A DNA stretch of 64,000 nucleotides. Source: Amylibacter sp. SFDW26. GTDB taxonomy: Bacteria; Pseudomonadota; Alphaproteobacteria; Rhodobacterales; Rhodobacteraceae. The notes beneath the pieces were generated by a model that searched no databases, had not been told where the DNA came from, and saw only the letters and a program-made list of their open reading frames with translations. How positions within the stretch are numbered: the first letter of the stretch is position 1; each line of letters starts with the position of its first letter. Positions 1-7,488 of the stretch are shown piece after piece. The stretch lies in the NCBI RefSeq assembly GCF_009184395.1, contig NZ_WEIC01000001.1:248001-312000 (forward strand). The letters are read 5' to 3'. The position numbers and the translations under genes were made by a program.

Positions 1-17
1 ATATCAGCTTCGGGCAT
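1..17 (-). CDS. Start of an unidentified gene running off the left edge
   Basis: Only five whole codons are inside the window, reading M-P-E-A-D. The ATG at 17-15 directly follows the TAA stop of the ferredoxin gene (20-18), and a strong ribosome binding site (AAAGGAGG) lies 5 nt upstream of it, inside the end of the ferredoxin gene. This makes it very likely a third gene of the methanethiol oxidase-ferredoxin operon. The product cannot be named from five residues. Confidence 0.6.
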
Positions 18-392
18 TTATGCCTCCTTTGGTGTAGCAATATCCGCTTTAAGCTCATGTGGTTCTAACGGATCAAGGAATGGGTTGCGGTAAAGTTTGT
101 CATGGCTTTCAACGCCAATGTCCAATGTGCAATCTGATTTGGGGCGGGCAACACATAGCAGGACATAGCCATTGTTGATCTGACGATTGTTTAGGGCAAC
201 TTGCCTGCGTTGATCTACATCGCCAGTTTTTAGTTTCGCCGCACAGGTAATACAGCCGCCATATTTGCAGCCATAAGGTAAATCGACACCTTGCTCGCGT
301 AATGTATCCAGTAACGGGCGCCGCGCATCGACCTGATAGGTCGCGTCATCGCGGTTTGCGATGGTTATTGTATGGGTTTCATTCACAGCCAA
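18..392 (-). CDS. Plant-type [2Fe-2S] ferredoxin
   Basis: A 124-residue soluble electron carrier of the plant/adrenodoxin-like [2Fe-2S] ferredoxin fold. The cluster ligands are plain to see: Cys42, Cys47 and Cys50 in YGCKYGGCITC and Cys80 in VLLCVA, giving the classic C-x4-C-x2-C-x29-C spacing. There is no fused reductase or oxygenase domain, so it must pass electrons to a separate partner. Its start overlaps the end of the upstream selenium-binding protein gene by 10 nt, so the two are probably translationally coupled, and another gene follows without a gap. The tight coupling suggests that it serves the methanethiol oxidase-type protein or the next gene; the true partner is not shown by the sequence. 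Confidence 0.9.
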   Translation of the reverse strand: MAVNETHTITIANRDDATYQVDARRPLLDTLREQGVDLPYGCKYGGCITCAAKLKTGDVDQRRQVALNNRQINNGYVLLCVARPKSDCTLDIGVESHDKLYRNPFLDPLEPHELKADIATPKEA

Positions 393-1741
393 ATATCACT
401 TGTACAATCACCACCGGGGTAGCGGGTTTCGTGACAACGGCTTGGCCCGTTTGGTTCTTTGCCAAAATCAACGATGAAATCTTCGTTGATTTTCATCCCG
501 CCATTTTCAACATCGCAGTCGATCATCAGCATCACACCCCCTTGGGTGCGGATTTCTGGGTAAAATTGATTGTCCCAAGTGGAAAATAGGGACGTCGTGA
601 CATAAAGCCGTTTCCCATCAAGGGACAGCTGATACATCTGTGGACCACCCGCGACTTTGACACCGTTAACCTCTGGCGCTTTACCCAAAAGTCCACCCAT
701 CCAGACTTGCCCTGTAAGCTTTGGATTGTGTGGATCACTGATATCGTATTGGCGCATGTCGCCATGTAACCAATTGTTTAGGTACAGATATTTGTCATCC
801 ATAGAAACAAGGATTGCCGACATCACACCTGGTACAGGGATGGGCCATTCTGGGTGCGGCTCGTTTTCAACGTCGATAATCTTTTCCCATTCCCATTTAC
901 CTGCTTCGGATTTCCAGAAATGAATAACATTCGCGCTCAAAGCAGCACCACAAAATCCATGAGTACTGTCTGGATTGTGTAGGAACTTGACCTCTAAAGG
1001 GATCAACCCATCTTCGCCAAGATACATGGTTTCAATCGGCTCGCGCTTTTCAAAGTCCCATATGTGCAAGCGGCGGCCGTACTTCAGATGTCCGACTTCT
1101 TCCAAATCAAACCCTGGCATGAACGTATTTGGCGCTGCCCATTCTGAGCTAATCATCACGTTATGGCGCGGTTGATACCAGAAATCATACCCAAACGGTA
1201 TATCCCCCATAGAGTTTTCCCACCGCCCAACAATCTCAAACTCTTTGTTCAGATGCAGATAACCACCCGGTGCTTCGCCCTGAGCGTCTCCAAGGAATGA
1301 AATGATTATCTCTGAGCCCAGACAGTGCACTGTATGTGGGCCAGAAAGATTGGTCTTTGACTTAATCTCGGCACCATCAATAACCTTATGCAGACGGGGT
1401 GCAAAAGGATCGGTCGCTGTATCAATGACGTGAATATTGTTGGATCGCACGCCTGGGACCAACAAATATTTACGACTCATTCCTGCATCATCGTGACAAG
1501 AGGAGCAGGCATTCCACCCCATATGGTGCAACTCATCACCAATACCAGGCATTTCCAAACGGTGGATGACTTGAGAATAAGTTGGGCTTTCAGGATCAGC
1601 ATCGACAGTCGCCAAATAATCTGGCTTTTGAATGCCAGTCCCAGTGTAGATCGCGATAGTGTACAAAAGTTTTTCACGCGGCGCTTTAATAGCCTCTGCT
1701 GGGCTGGCATAGCCTGGCCCACAACATGCTCCATCCATCAT
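383..1741 (-). CDS. mtoX: Selenium-binding protein SBP56 family, probable methanethiol oxidase
   Basis: A 452-residue protein covering the whole SBP56/SELENBP1 family, whose bacterial members (MtoX) are copper-dependent and oxidise methanethiol to formaldehyde, hydrogen sulfide and hydrogen peroxide. Family marks are the Cys-rich N terminus (Cys6-Cys7), the conserved GDELHHMGWNACSSCHDD segment with Cys79 and Cys82, and repeated propeller blades rich in His and Trp. The frame stays open upstream to 1915, but that part would lie on top of the IclR gene; ATG at 1741 follows GGGAGG by 6 nt and is chosen. No signal peptide is seen at this start, unlike the periplasmic Hyphomicrobium enzyme. In DMSP-degrading Roseobacters methanethiol is a central intermediate, which fits. 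The substrate assignment is inference from family. Confidence 0.8.
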   Translation of the reverse strand: MMDGACCGPGYASPAEAIKAPREKLLYTIAIYTGTGIQKPDYLATVDADPESPTYSQVIHRLEMPGIGDELHHMGWNACSSCHDDAGMSRKYLLVPGVRSNNIHVIDTATDPFAPRLHKVIDGAEIKSKTNLSGPHTVHCLGSEIIISFLGDAQGEAPGGYLHLNKEFEIVGRWENSMGDIPFGYDFWYQPRHNVMISSEWAAPNTFMPGFDLEEVGHLKYGRRLHIWDFEKREPIETMYLGEDGLIPLEVKFLHNPDSTHGFCGAALSANVIHFWKSEAGKWEWEKIIDVENEPHPEWPIPVPGVMSAILVSMDDKYLYLNNWLHGDMRQYDISDPHNPKLTGQVWMGGLLGKAPEVNGVKVAGGPQMYQLSLDGKRLYVTTSLFSTWDNQFYPEIRTQGGVMLMIDCDVENGGMKINEDFIVDFGKEPNGPSRCHETRYPGGDCTSDIWL

Positions 1742-1809
1742 CACTTTCCTCCCTTGCAATAGCTTGAAAATATCGTAAAATGATAATGATATTATTACAA
1801 GGTGAAAAA
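1742..1809. promoter_or_regulatory. Divergent promoter region with AT-rich palindrome
   Basis: The 68 bp between the mtoX and iclR starts must hold both promoters. It contains ATAAT-GAT-ATTAT (1783-1795), a symmetric element suited to a dimeric regulator and only 15 bp before the iclR start, and the outer pair TATC/GATA (1771-1774 and 1781-1784). IclR proteins usually bind palindromes next to their own gene, so this is the natural operator candidate. Confidence 0.4.
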
Positions 1810-2571
1810 ATGCATCTCGAACGCTTAACCTCAATCCTAGAGATCGTGGGGCAAAAAGGGGAAGCCACAGTCGCAGATATCTGTGCGCACTCGGACTTAC
1901 CAAAGCCTTCGGCATATCGATTGGTGCAAGACCTTGTTGGTGCGGGGCTTTTAGAACCTGTTGCGCGGGGGCGTTTTATCATTGGCTCGCGCCTTAAACG
2001 CATTATGCATAATGACCATTCTGATCATGTCTTACTTGAAACGATTGCGCCTGTGCTAAAACAGGCTGCCAGCACGCATGACGCTGCATTCTTTATGTCG
2101 CGACAACGGGGACAATCTGTAGAGATAATTCATGTGGAAACGCCAAACACGGGTGTTTCCTATCTACATCCGGGTTTGGGTAGGCGACCTCTGCACGCTT
2201 GTTCTTGTTCAAAAGCGGTCGCAGCTTTTTCACCTGAACTGCATGTATCGCAAGACTTAGAAGGCCGATTAAAGGCTTATACCGAATTCACATTGACGAA
2301 CGTGCAGGAGTTGGAAGCGGAGTTCGAGACCATTCACGCGCGTGGCTATGCAGAATGCGTTGAAGAGATTGAACGTGGGATGTGTTCTGTTGCCGCGACA
2401 CTTGGTGGAACTGGACCGGGGGCAAGGATGTCAATAGGTGCAACGGGCTCTGTGCGGGTATTCACATCAGAATATCGCAAGAAAATCGGTGCTGAAATTA
2501 CTAAATTAGCTCAAGGTTTATCAGCCAGCTTGGGATGGTCCGAGCTTCAAGATGTAAAACGTTTGGGTTAA
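1810..2571 (+). CDS. IclR family transcriptional regulator
   Basis: A 253-residue IclR-type repressor/activator. Residues about 1-60 form the winged helix (start MHLERLTSILEIVG, recognition region LPKPSAYRLVQDLVGAGLLE), and about 75-245 form the effector-binding IclR domain with the typical ends GYAECVEEIERGMCSVAATL and IGATGSVRVF. An in-frame ATG 30 nt upstream exists, but ATG 1810 sits behind AAGGTG and begins at the usual family N terminus. It is divergent from the mtoX-ferredoxin unit with 68 bp between starts, so it very probably regulates that unit. The effector is unknown; methanethiol or a DMSP breakdown product would be a guess. Confidence 0.9.
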   Translation: MHLERLTSILEIVGQKGEATVADICAHSDLPKPSAYRLVQDLVGAGLLEPVARGRFIIGSRLKRIMHNDHSDHVLLETIAPVLKQAASTHDAAFFMSRQRGQSVEIIHVETPNTGVSYLHPGLGRRPLHACSCSKAVAAFSPELHVSQDLEGRLKAYTEFTLTNVQELEAEFETIHARGYAECVEEIERGMCSVAATLGGTGPGARMSIGATGSVRVFTSEYRKKIGAEITKLAQGLSASLGWSELQDVKRLG

Positions 2572-2588
2572 GCGTTTTATAAGCACAT

Positions 2589-2616
2589 AAAAAACGCCCA
2601 AAGTTACCTTTGGGCG
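2589..2616 (-). terminator. Intrinsic terminator of the YHS-domain gene
   Basis: CGCCCAAAG-TTAC-CTTTGGGCG (2595-2616) is a perfect 9-bp stem. On the minus strand it is followed by six T residues (2594-2589), so it stops leftward transcription from the YHS gene; the bare stem may also slow iclR readthrough. Confidence 0.75.
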
Positions 2617-2721
2617 CAGTGTGGAACGAGGGACAGTGAAGAGAAGCAAGAGTTCCGCCATTGCTTCTAATATCTAAGTAATCACTCAAATACCGATTTC
2701 AAGATGCGGTTATTTGGTTTA

Positions 2722-3174
2722 TTATTTGTTAAGAACAGTAGGCCAATTTGCATTTGCACGCTTAACATTACCAGGAATATCGCCTTTCCAGATGCTGCGC
2801 ACGTCTAGGTTATAGTTTAGGTAAAGCTTACCATTATAAACAGTCCATGCATTCGGGTCTGTTTTAGCAGTAGCTCCTTTTGATACAGCATATGCACAAT
2901 ACCCGCCGTACTGTGGCGCGTATTTTGCTGTATTGCCTTCAAATTTTGCTTTGTTTTCGGCTGATGCGAATAGGAATGTTGCTCCATTATAGGATGCTTT
3001 ATGGGATTTTGAGCCTTTTACAGGCTTACTTTGTGTAAAGTAAGCAACGGGATCATATCCGTTAATGGCAATGCCATTTTTACTGAAAACTGGGGATTTC
3101 GCAGCGAATGCGGGGGATGTCATAGCGGCTGTTGCAGCTAGCATCGCAAGTGTAGCACGTCTTGTATAAATCAT
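2722..3174 (-). CDS. Secreted YHS-domain protein
   Basis: A 150-residue protein with a clear signal peptide (MIYTRRATLAMLAATAAMTSPAFA, cleavage after AFA about residue 24) and one YHS domain (about 28-100) marked by INGYDPVAYF and YGGYCAYAVSKG. YHS domains are short metal- or cofactor-associated modules; this stand-alone secreted version is common in Alphaproteobacteria and has no proven reaction. The start at 3174 is chosen because AAAGGAGA lies 9 nt upstream and the signal peptide begins there; the longer open frame back to 3285 overlaps the zinc-ribbon gene. It is transcribed alone and ends at a hairpin about 100 nt downstream. Confidence 0.85.
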   Translation of the reverse strand: MIYTRRATLAMLAATAAMTSPAFAAKSPVFSKNGIAINGYDPVAYFTQSKPVKGSKSHKASYNGATFLFASAENKAKFEGNTAKYAPQYGGYCAYAVSKGATAKTDPNAWTVYNGKLYLNYNLDVRSIWKGDIPGNVKRANANWPTVLNK

Positions 3175-3254
3175 GGGTTTGTCTCCTTTGAACTCAAGAT
3201 ATCCAAGTGCATTTGAAAAAAAAGCCCTGACACGCGAACGTGAGGAAATGTTAG

Positions 3255-3548
3255 TTAATCGAAGATATCTTCGACAAAGTCCCAAACCTCTTCAATAACG
3301 TCTTCCCAGAAGTCAGATCGCTTTTTATACCGTTTCTTTTTCTTCACAGGCCGGTTGTTCAGTGGCAATGGAGAAAATGTAACAGGGGTATGTTTAACCG
3401 CCTTAGGTGTTTGTTTTATAAACTTCATTTCATGAAGTGGCGCACCACAACTGGAACAAGACAGCTCTTTATGACCAATATTGCGCAAGGTCAGCACACT
3501 GCGCGTTTGGCAATAGCTACAGGTCGCAATTTTGGTCAGGTCTGGCAT
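3255..3548 (-). CDS. Small zinc-ribbon protein
   Basis: A 97-residue hypothetical protein. Its N terminus has two CxxC pairs (ATCSYCQ about residues 10-13 and LSCSSCG about 31-34), the pattern of a zinc ribbon. A basic stretch (VKKKKRYKKR) and a very acidic, aromatic C terminus (WEDVIEEVWDFVEDIFD) follow. It starts 2 nt after the rlmB stop codon and is surely cotranscribed with it. The pairing with an rRNA methyltransferase and the basic-acidic layout hint at an RNA- or ribosome-linked role, but this is not shown. Confidence 0.75.
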   Translation of the reverse strand: MPDLTKIATCSYCQTRSVLTLRNIGHKELSCSSCGAPLHEMKFIKQTPKAVKHTPVTFSPLPLNNRPVKKKKRYKKRSDFWEDVIEEVWDFVEDIFD

Positions 3549-3550
3549 GA

Positions 3551-4348
3551 TCAGCCTTTGGTTTGTGACAGTGCGTACAGCGATACAGCCGCCGCATTTG
3601 AAACATTTAGCGATCCAAATTCGCGTTGAAACGGTATTTTTGCAATCACATCGCAGGTTTCTTTGGTGGATTCGCGCAAACCTGGCCCTTCAGCACCCAA
3701 AACAAGGGCAGTGGGGGCATTGGGCTCCACATCCAATGTGTTTTGTAGGTCAATTTCAGCGGTGCCATCTAATGCAATCAAACGGTACCCCATATCGGAT
3801 AATGTTTTCATCGCTTTCACAAGGTTCTGCACCCGCAAATAGGGTTGGCGTTCCAACGCACCGCTGGCCGTTTTTGCCAAAGCACCTGTCTCAGGGGCGG
3901 AATTGCGTAACGTTGCTACAACAGCCCGCGCGCCAAACACTTCGGCAGAGCGCAAAATAGCACCAACGTTATGTGGATCGGTCACACGGTCCAAAACCAA
4001 AACAACCGAACGCTCACCGCGTGGTGCACATTGCTCGGATAAATTACCCCAATCTAACGGCTTCACTTCCAAAGCTGCTCCTTGGTGTACAGATTGGACA
4101 TCAATTGGCACGTTAAACTTACGCGGGTCCTGAATTTCAGGCTCCATGCCAGATTTCGCAATGGCTTCAGCCAATTTATCAGAAGCATTTTTGGTCACAA
4201 CCAAACGCAGCCGTTCCCGCGCAGGGTTCATCAAAGCATCACGCACCGCATGTAGACCAAACAGCCAAACCGTTTCAGGCCCGCCTGATCTACGTGTGCG
4301 TTCTTTTTCTACAACCCATACAGGTTTTTTGCCTTTGCGAGGTGCCAT
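3551..4348 (-). CDS. rlmB: 23S rRNA (guanosine-2'-O-)-methyltransferase RlmB
   Basis: A 265-residue SpoU/TrmH family enzyme that uses S-adenosylmethionine to methylate a 23S rRNA guanosine (Gm2251 in E. coli). The N-terminal substrate-binding part (about 24-100, VWLFGLHAVRDALMNP) is followed by the knotted SPOUT catalytic domain with all three motifs: LDRVTDPHNVGAILRSAEVFG, LVLGAEGPGLRE and IPFQREFGSLNVSNAAAVSLY. The frame is open back to 4474, but the family N terminus (MAPRKGKKPVWVVEKE) begins at ATG 4348; its ribosome binding site is weak. It is divergent from tRNA-Tyr and followed closely by the zinc-ribbon gene. Confidence 0.92.
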   Translation of the reverse strand: MAPRKGKKPVWVVEKERTRRSGGPETVWLFGLHAVRDALMNPARERLRLVVTKNASDKLAEAIAKSGMEPEIQDPRKFNVPIDVQSVHQGAALEVKPLDWGNLSEQCAPRGERSVVLVLDRVTDPHNVGAILRSAEVFGARAVVATLRNSAPETGALAKTASGALERQPYLRVQNLVKAMKTLSDMGYRLIALDGTAEIDLQNTLDVEPNAPTALVLGAEGPGLRESTKETCDVIAKIPFQREFGSLNVSNAAAVSLYALSQTKG

Positions 4349-4474
4349 ATGCCATTCTTTCTGTGTTGGGCGCACATTTGACACGATCATCTGGCCACAA
4401 CAAGCTTTTTCCTGTTGACGGCTTCGTTTCTCCCGACTAATCAGGCGCAACTTAATATACGAATACGTATACAA

Positions 4475-4558
4475 GGGCGACGTGCTGCAAGGTGCGGCAG
4501 CGGACTGTAACTCCGCCAGAGAGATCTATGCCTGGTTCGATTCCAGGGTCGCCCACCA
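4475..4558 (+). tRNA. tRNA-Tyr (anticodon GTA)
   Basis: An 84-nt class II tRNA. The acceptor stem is GGGCGAC / GTCGCCC with encoded ACCA end (4555-4558). The anticodon arm GCGGA-CTGTAAC-TCCGC carries anticodon GTA for tyrosine, a long variable arm (AGA-GAGA-TCT core) follows, and the T arm is CCTGG-TTCGATT-CCAGG. Its 3' end also serves as the integration site for the island that follows. Confidence 0.93.
4545..4558 (+). repeat. Left attachment-site repeat in the tRNA-Tyr 3' end
   Basis: AGGGTCGCCCACCA, covering the T-arm end, acceptor strand and CCA of tRNA-Tyr, occurs again in the same orientation at 7669-7682. Two direct copies of a tRNA 3' end flanking AT-rich DNA is the classic footprint of site-specific integration. 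Confidence 0.8.
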
Positions 4559-4742
4559 TTAATTGTGTAAATACATATAATTATCAGATGATTGAATGAT
4601 TGCACACCTTCATAGCCCCTAATAATTCGTCACTATGCTTTAATCTTAAAGTATATGAGGAGAGTGGTTGTATCTTCTATAGATAATTATTTATTTAGCG
4701 CTGCCTCTTTGTTGCGCGAATTTTTCTAATTATTGAAAATAA

Positions 4743-5684
4743 TTAAGGTGTAATGCTATCAACAAATATACGAAGGCATTCAGGTGCACGTGATGCGGCC
4801 GTTAAAGCCCTAACCATTGTGTTATTTGGATTAAAATTAATAGATTTTTTTTCCGAAAAATATTTTGGTTTTTTGTTGCAACGATCTTCTTTTAATTGCG
4901 TTAAGAATGCGATGAAAAATGCATAAATAAATTTCCCTCGCCATCTTGTAGAGGGATCAAGTTTATCGAATTCGTCCGCTGTATCATGCAGCTTTTCAAT
5001 CTCGAAATCATCAGGTAAACCAATAAGCTTGGCAATATCACTTTCAGTGTACTTTATTTCAATACCATCCAGGGAAACTGTAACATATTTCTTTAGGCTG
5101 TTTTCTATAGAGTTTGTTTTAATATTCTTCTTGCGACAATAATGGATTGCACGGTTAACTAATTCCATAGCTTTGTAAAAATCAGACATTAGTTTTTTGA
5201 AGGTTAATATAATTTCTTGTTTAGCGGAGTCATCATCAATGCATCTGAATTCGCCAGATAATATTTGTTCAAGGGCATCTTCGGTTACAAGGAGATTTTC
5301 AATCGAGTATGTAGGGGTTATATATAAATCTTGGCCGACAGTGTGCCCTTTTGCGTCGTCAAAATCACGATCAACAATATAATATGTTTTGTGTTTTTTT
5401 TCGGATAAATTTCGGTTCAAATACAGGCGGAGCTCTAAAACCTTATCTTTACCATTGCAGACGAAGGGCTTCCATTGAAGACACGGTTTGATTTGTTTAA
5501 TAACAGTTTGATAGAAAATTGGATCATCATCACCTTCCATGGCAATAACAACACTATCAGGATGATTTGACCTTAAGATGTTATATCTTTGTAAGGCTAC
5601 AACGCCTTTCCCCAAAGACTCTCGCATACGCTCTGTAATATCCTTTTGAGCGCCTAAAGCCCCATTCTCTTGTATATTATTCAT
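4743..5684 (-). CDS. ariB: AriB-like DUF4435 TOPRIM nuclease (PARIS system)
   Basis: A 313-residue protein with the DUF4435 type of TOPRIM core: the acidic strand SVVIAMEGDDDP (Glu50) and the DxD strand YYIVDRDFDD (Asp105, Asp107), followed by PTYSIENLL and a helical C-terminal half. In PARIS, AriB is held by the ATPase AriA and released when phage anti-restriction proteins are sensed; free AriB is a toxic nuclease, shown in E. coli to cut a tRNA. Its ATG overlaps the TAA of the upstream ATPase frame by 1 nt, as in two-gene PARIS loci. The frame is intact with both acidic motifs kept. If the ATPase is truly dead, survival of an intact toxic effector is odd. The assignment is by motif and gene order. 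Confidence 0.75.
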   Translation of the reverse strand: MNNIQENGALGAQKDITERMRESLGKGVVALQRYNILRSNHPDSVVIAMEGDDDPIFYQTVIKQIKPCLQWKPFVCNGKDKVLELRLYLNRNLSEKKHKTYYIVDRDFDDAKGHTVGQDLYITPTYSIENLLVTEDALEQILSGEFRCIDDDSAKQEIILTFKKLMSDFYKAMELVNRAIHYCRKKNIKTNSIENSLKKYVTVSLDGIEIKYTESDIAKLIGLPDDFEIEKLHDTADEFDKLDPSTRWRGKFIYAFFIAFLTQLKEDRCNKKPKYFSEKKSINFNPNNTMVRALTAASRAPECLRIFVDSITP

Positions 5685-6514
5685 TAGCTTTGCTGGCGAT
5701 TGGTAATCTTTAGTGGGCCAGCAAACCTATCGAGTTCATTGTCAAATACGAACGGAGAGTGTGTTATTGCTATAAGTTGGTCACAACTTGGGGAAAGTAG
5801 AATATCGCGTAGAAAGCGCTGCTGCCAATCCATCGAAAGTGAAAGTTCAGGTTCATCAATAAGAACAATAAATCTTTTATCATTATTTAAATACAAGCGT
5901 GCAAAAATACTAACAATTTGTTTTTCGCCTGATGATAAAGCATTAAGTGGTAAAGTCGTGCCTGTAAAACGATTTTCAACCCTAGTTGAAACATTCTCCT
6001 TATTAAAAACGAAGCTTTTTTCATCAAAGTCATTTTCCCAATATGAATTAATAATACTAACAAAATCTTCAATGGCTTTTTCTTGTTCTTTGCCTGTCGC
6101 ATAGACCTCTAATAATTGCGTTAAAAAACTTCTTAGGTAACCATGTTGTTTTTCGCTTATTTTGCCGCTTTCAATTAAGTCAGTTATTCGGTTTTCGGCA
6201 CTACCACCCGATTTACCTAAGCGAGCTAATACAACCTTTAATTCTTCAATATTAAACTGTGATGCTTCTTGTTCTGGGATATTTGGACCGCCAAGCAATT
6301 CTTCTAAAGTTCTACCACCAATTCGTGTGTAAGCTTCAAATGTTGTACGTTTAATTGTATTGGCGATGTCGCGTAATTTATTTTCTACATCCTCAAGACC
6401 AAAGTATATAAGCTGATCTCCTGACCATGAACTGTTAGACTTTTTACTTCTATAGCGTGATGGAAGAGAGTGTCGTTTTTGCCGTGATGTAGTTTTCTTT
6501 AAATGGCTGGGCAT
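5684..6514 (-). CDS. C-terminal half of the AriA-like ATPase (possible reinitiation product)
   Basis: A 276-residue frame that starts at an ATG 6 nt after the TAA of the N-terminal half and in the same frame. It holds the signature SSGEKQ, Walker B IDEPEL and the THSPFVF switch, but no Walker A, so alone it cannot bind ATP normally. There is no good ribosome binding site of its own; translation would depend on reinitiation or readthrough. It overlaps ariB by 1 nt. Confidence 0.6.
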   Translation of the reverse strand: MPSHLKKTTSRQKRHSLPSRYRSKKSNSSWSGDQLIYFGLEDVENKLRDIANTIKRTTFEAYTRIGGRTLEELLGGPNIPEQEASQFNIEELKVVLARLGKSGGSAENRITDLIESGKISEKQHGYLRSFLTQLLEVYATGKEQEKAIEDFVSIINSYWENDFDEKSFVFNKENVSTRVENRFTGTTLPLNALSSGEKQIVSIFARLYLNNDKRFIVLIDEPELSLSMDWQQRFLRDILLSPSCDQLIAITHSPFVFDNELDRFAGPLKITNRQQS

Positions 6515-6520
6515 TTCTGC

Positions 6521-7144
6521 TTAAATACGGCGGTAAGTTGGTAAATATAGTACTGTTGCACCGTTCAATCCGCTTTCGACATATTCTAAAATTTTTACTG
6601 AAGTGTTCGATTTGTTTGAATTTTCACTAATAAGGTTTCTGCAAATATGTAAAATATCATCGTGATCATACGGGGTTGAACGATAAATGCTTTGAACCCA
6701 GTCGGAACCAATGAAGTCATCTTCTTGATCAAAGCTTAGACTAGTCAGTGCTTCTAAGCATGACGCGTCAAGATCGTGATCTTCCATGAAATGCCCTAAC
6801 TCACTATGTGCGATTTCAATGATATTATCAGGAAGCCTTGACAATTCATTTTTTGAAATGGTCAACTCGCTTTGACCATGAAATTTAAGTGAGAAACGGT
6901 CAAATTGAGTTTTGCTTAAAAGTGAATGTTTGTTTGCTAAGATGCCGTACAGTGCGTTTAAAAGGGTAGTTTTACCTGACCCATTTTCAGCAGAAACAAT
7001 TTTTGCATTCGCTTCACACGTAAGTTCAATCGTCTTATAGCCGTTTACATTTTCCAGCCGAAAATAATCTATTATTGGATTAACTGATTGAATCTGAACA
7101 TTTTGATGAGTGTTATCATCTATGTATTGTTCGTTTGTAGTCAT
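6521..7144 (-). CDS. N-terminal half of the AriA-like ATPase
   Basis: A 207-residue fragment with the first strand VNPIIDYFRLENVNGYKTIEL and Walker A (ENGSGKTT), ending at ...LYLPTYRRI and TAA. It lacks the signature, Walker B and sensor parts, all found in the following frame. ATG 7144 has AAGG 8 nt upstream. It would be the only part translated if there is neither readthrough nor reinitiation. Confidence 0.65.
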   Translation of the reverse strand: MTTNEQYIDDNTHQNVQIQSVNPIIDYFRLENVNGYKTIELTCEANAKIVSAENGSGKTTLLNALYGILANKHSLLSKTQFDRFSLKFHGQSELTISKNELSRLPDNIIEIAHSELGHFMEDHDLDASCLEALTSLSFDQEDDFIGSDWVQSIYRSTPYDHDDILHICRNLISENSNKSNTSVKILEYVESGLNGATVLYLPTYRRI

Positions 7145-7284
7145 CTTTTTACCTTCCAATGCTCTTGCATAGTAAACCCTAACTGGAAACTAGCACATTA
7201 TGTCGATTTAACTATCATCTGCAATGGTTGATGTTTTATTGTTAAAGACACATTAAGAAGTTTAACTCTCATTGGGCTTAAAGA

Positions 7285-7488
7285 TTAAAAGCCTAATGAT
7301 TTAACTGCTAAGTCGCGTTTTTCCTGTATCTTCACTGTAATAGCTTTAGGGTGGATACGCTTAATCGCATCTGTTGTCACAATAGCTTGTTTCAAGATAA
7401 AGTCGTTTTGCACCTCATCTACATGAAAATAATTTGGTTTACCTTCTGCTTTATACAGTTTTCTGCATACCCAAATAGTTAGCAGCCC
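7285..7488 (-). pseudogene. Remnant open frame, unknown
   Basis: A 67-codon frame bounded by TAG (7491-7489) and TAA (7287-7285), without an ATG near its start. It encodes a protein-like stretch (IWVCRKLYKAEGKPNYFHV ... VTTDAIKRIHPKAI ... VKSLGF) of mixed charge that reads like the C-terminal end of a lost gene. It lies upstream of ariA within the island. I do not recognise the family; no tyrosine-recombinase motif is visible in it. A GTG near 7380 could start a shorter peptide. Confidence 0.35.

Larger units (their letters stand above)
5684..7144 (-). pseudogene. ariA: AriA-like AAA ATPase interrupted by one in-frame stop
   Basis: Reading through a single TAA (6523-6521) gives one continuous 486-residue AAA_15/AAA_21-type ATPase, the size and layout of the PARIS sensor AriA: Walker A ENGSGKTTL near residue 55 (Lys58), a middle helical part, the ABC-like signature LNALSSGEKQIVSIFARL, Walker B FIVLIDEPELSL and the switch histidine ITHSPFVF. 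Both halves are in the same frame with no indel. The stop falls in the conserved strand LYLPTYRRI, where related proteins usually continue with Glu; GAA to TAA is a one-base change. ATG 7144 follows AAGG and is preferred over an upstream TTG. Either a recent nonsense mutation, or two proteins made by reinitiation at ATG 6514. Confidence 0.7.

Noticed and set aside
1742-1915. N-terminal extension of the methanethiol oxidase gene
   Set aside because: The frame is open, but it lies over the iclR start and promoter, and a strong ribosome binding site precedes ATG 1741.
6514-6523. Frameshift as the cause of the ATPase split
   Set aside because: The two halves are in the same frame exactly, so only a nonsense codon separates them.
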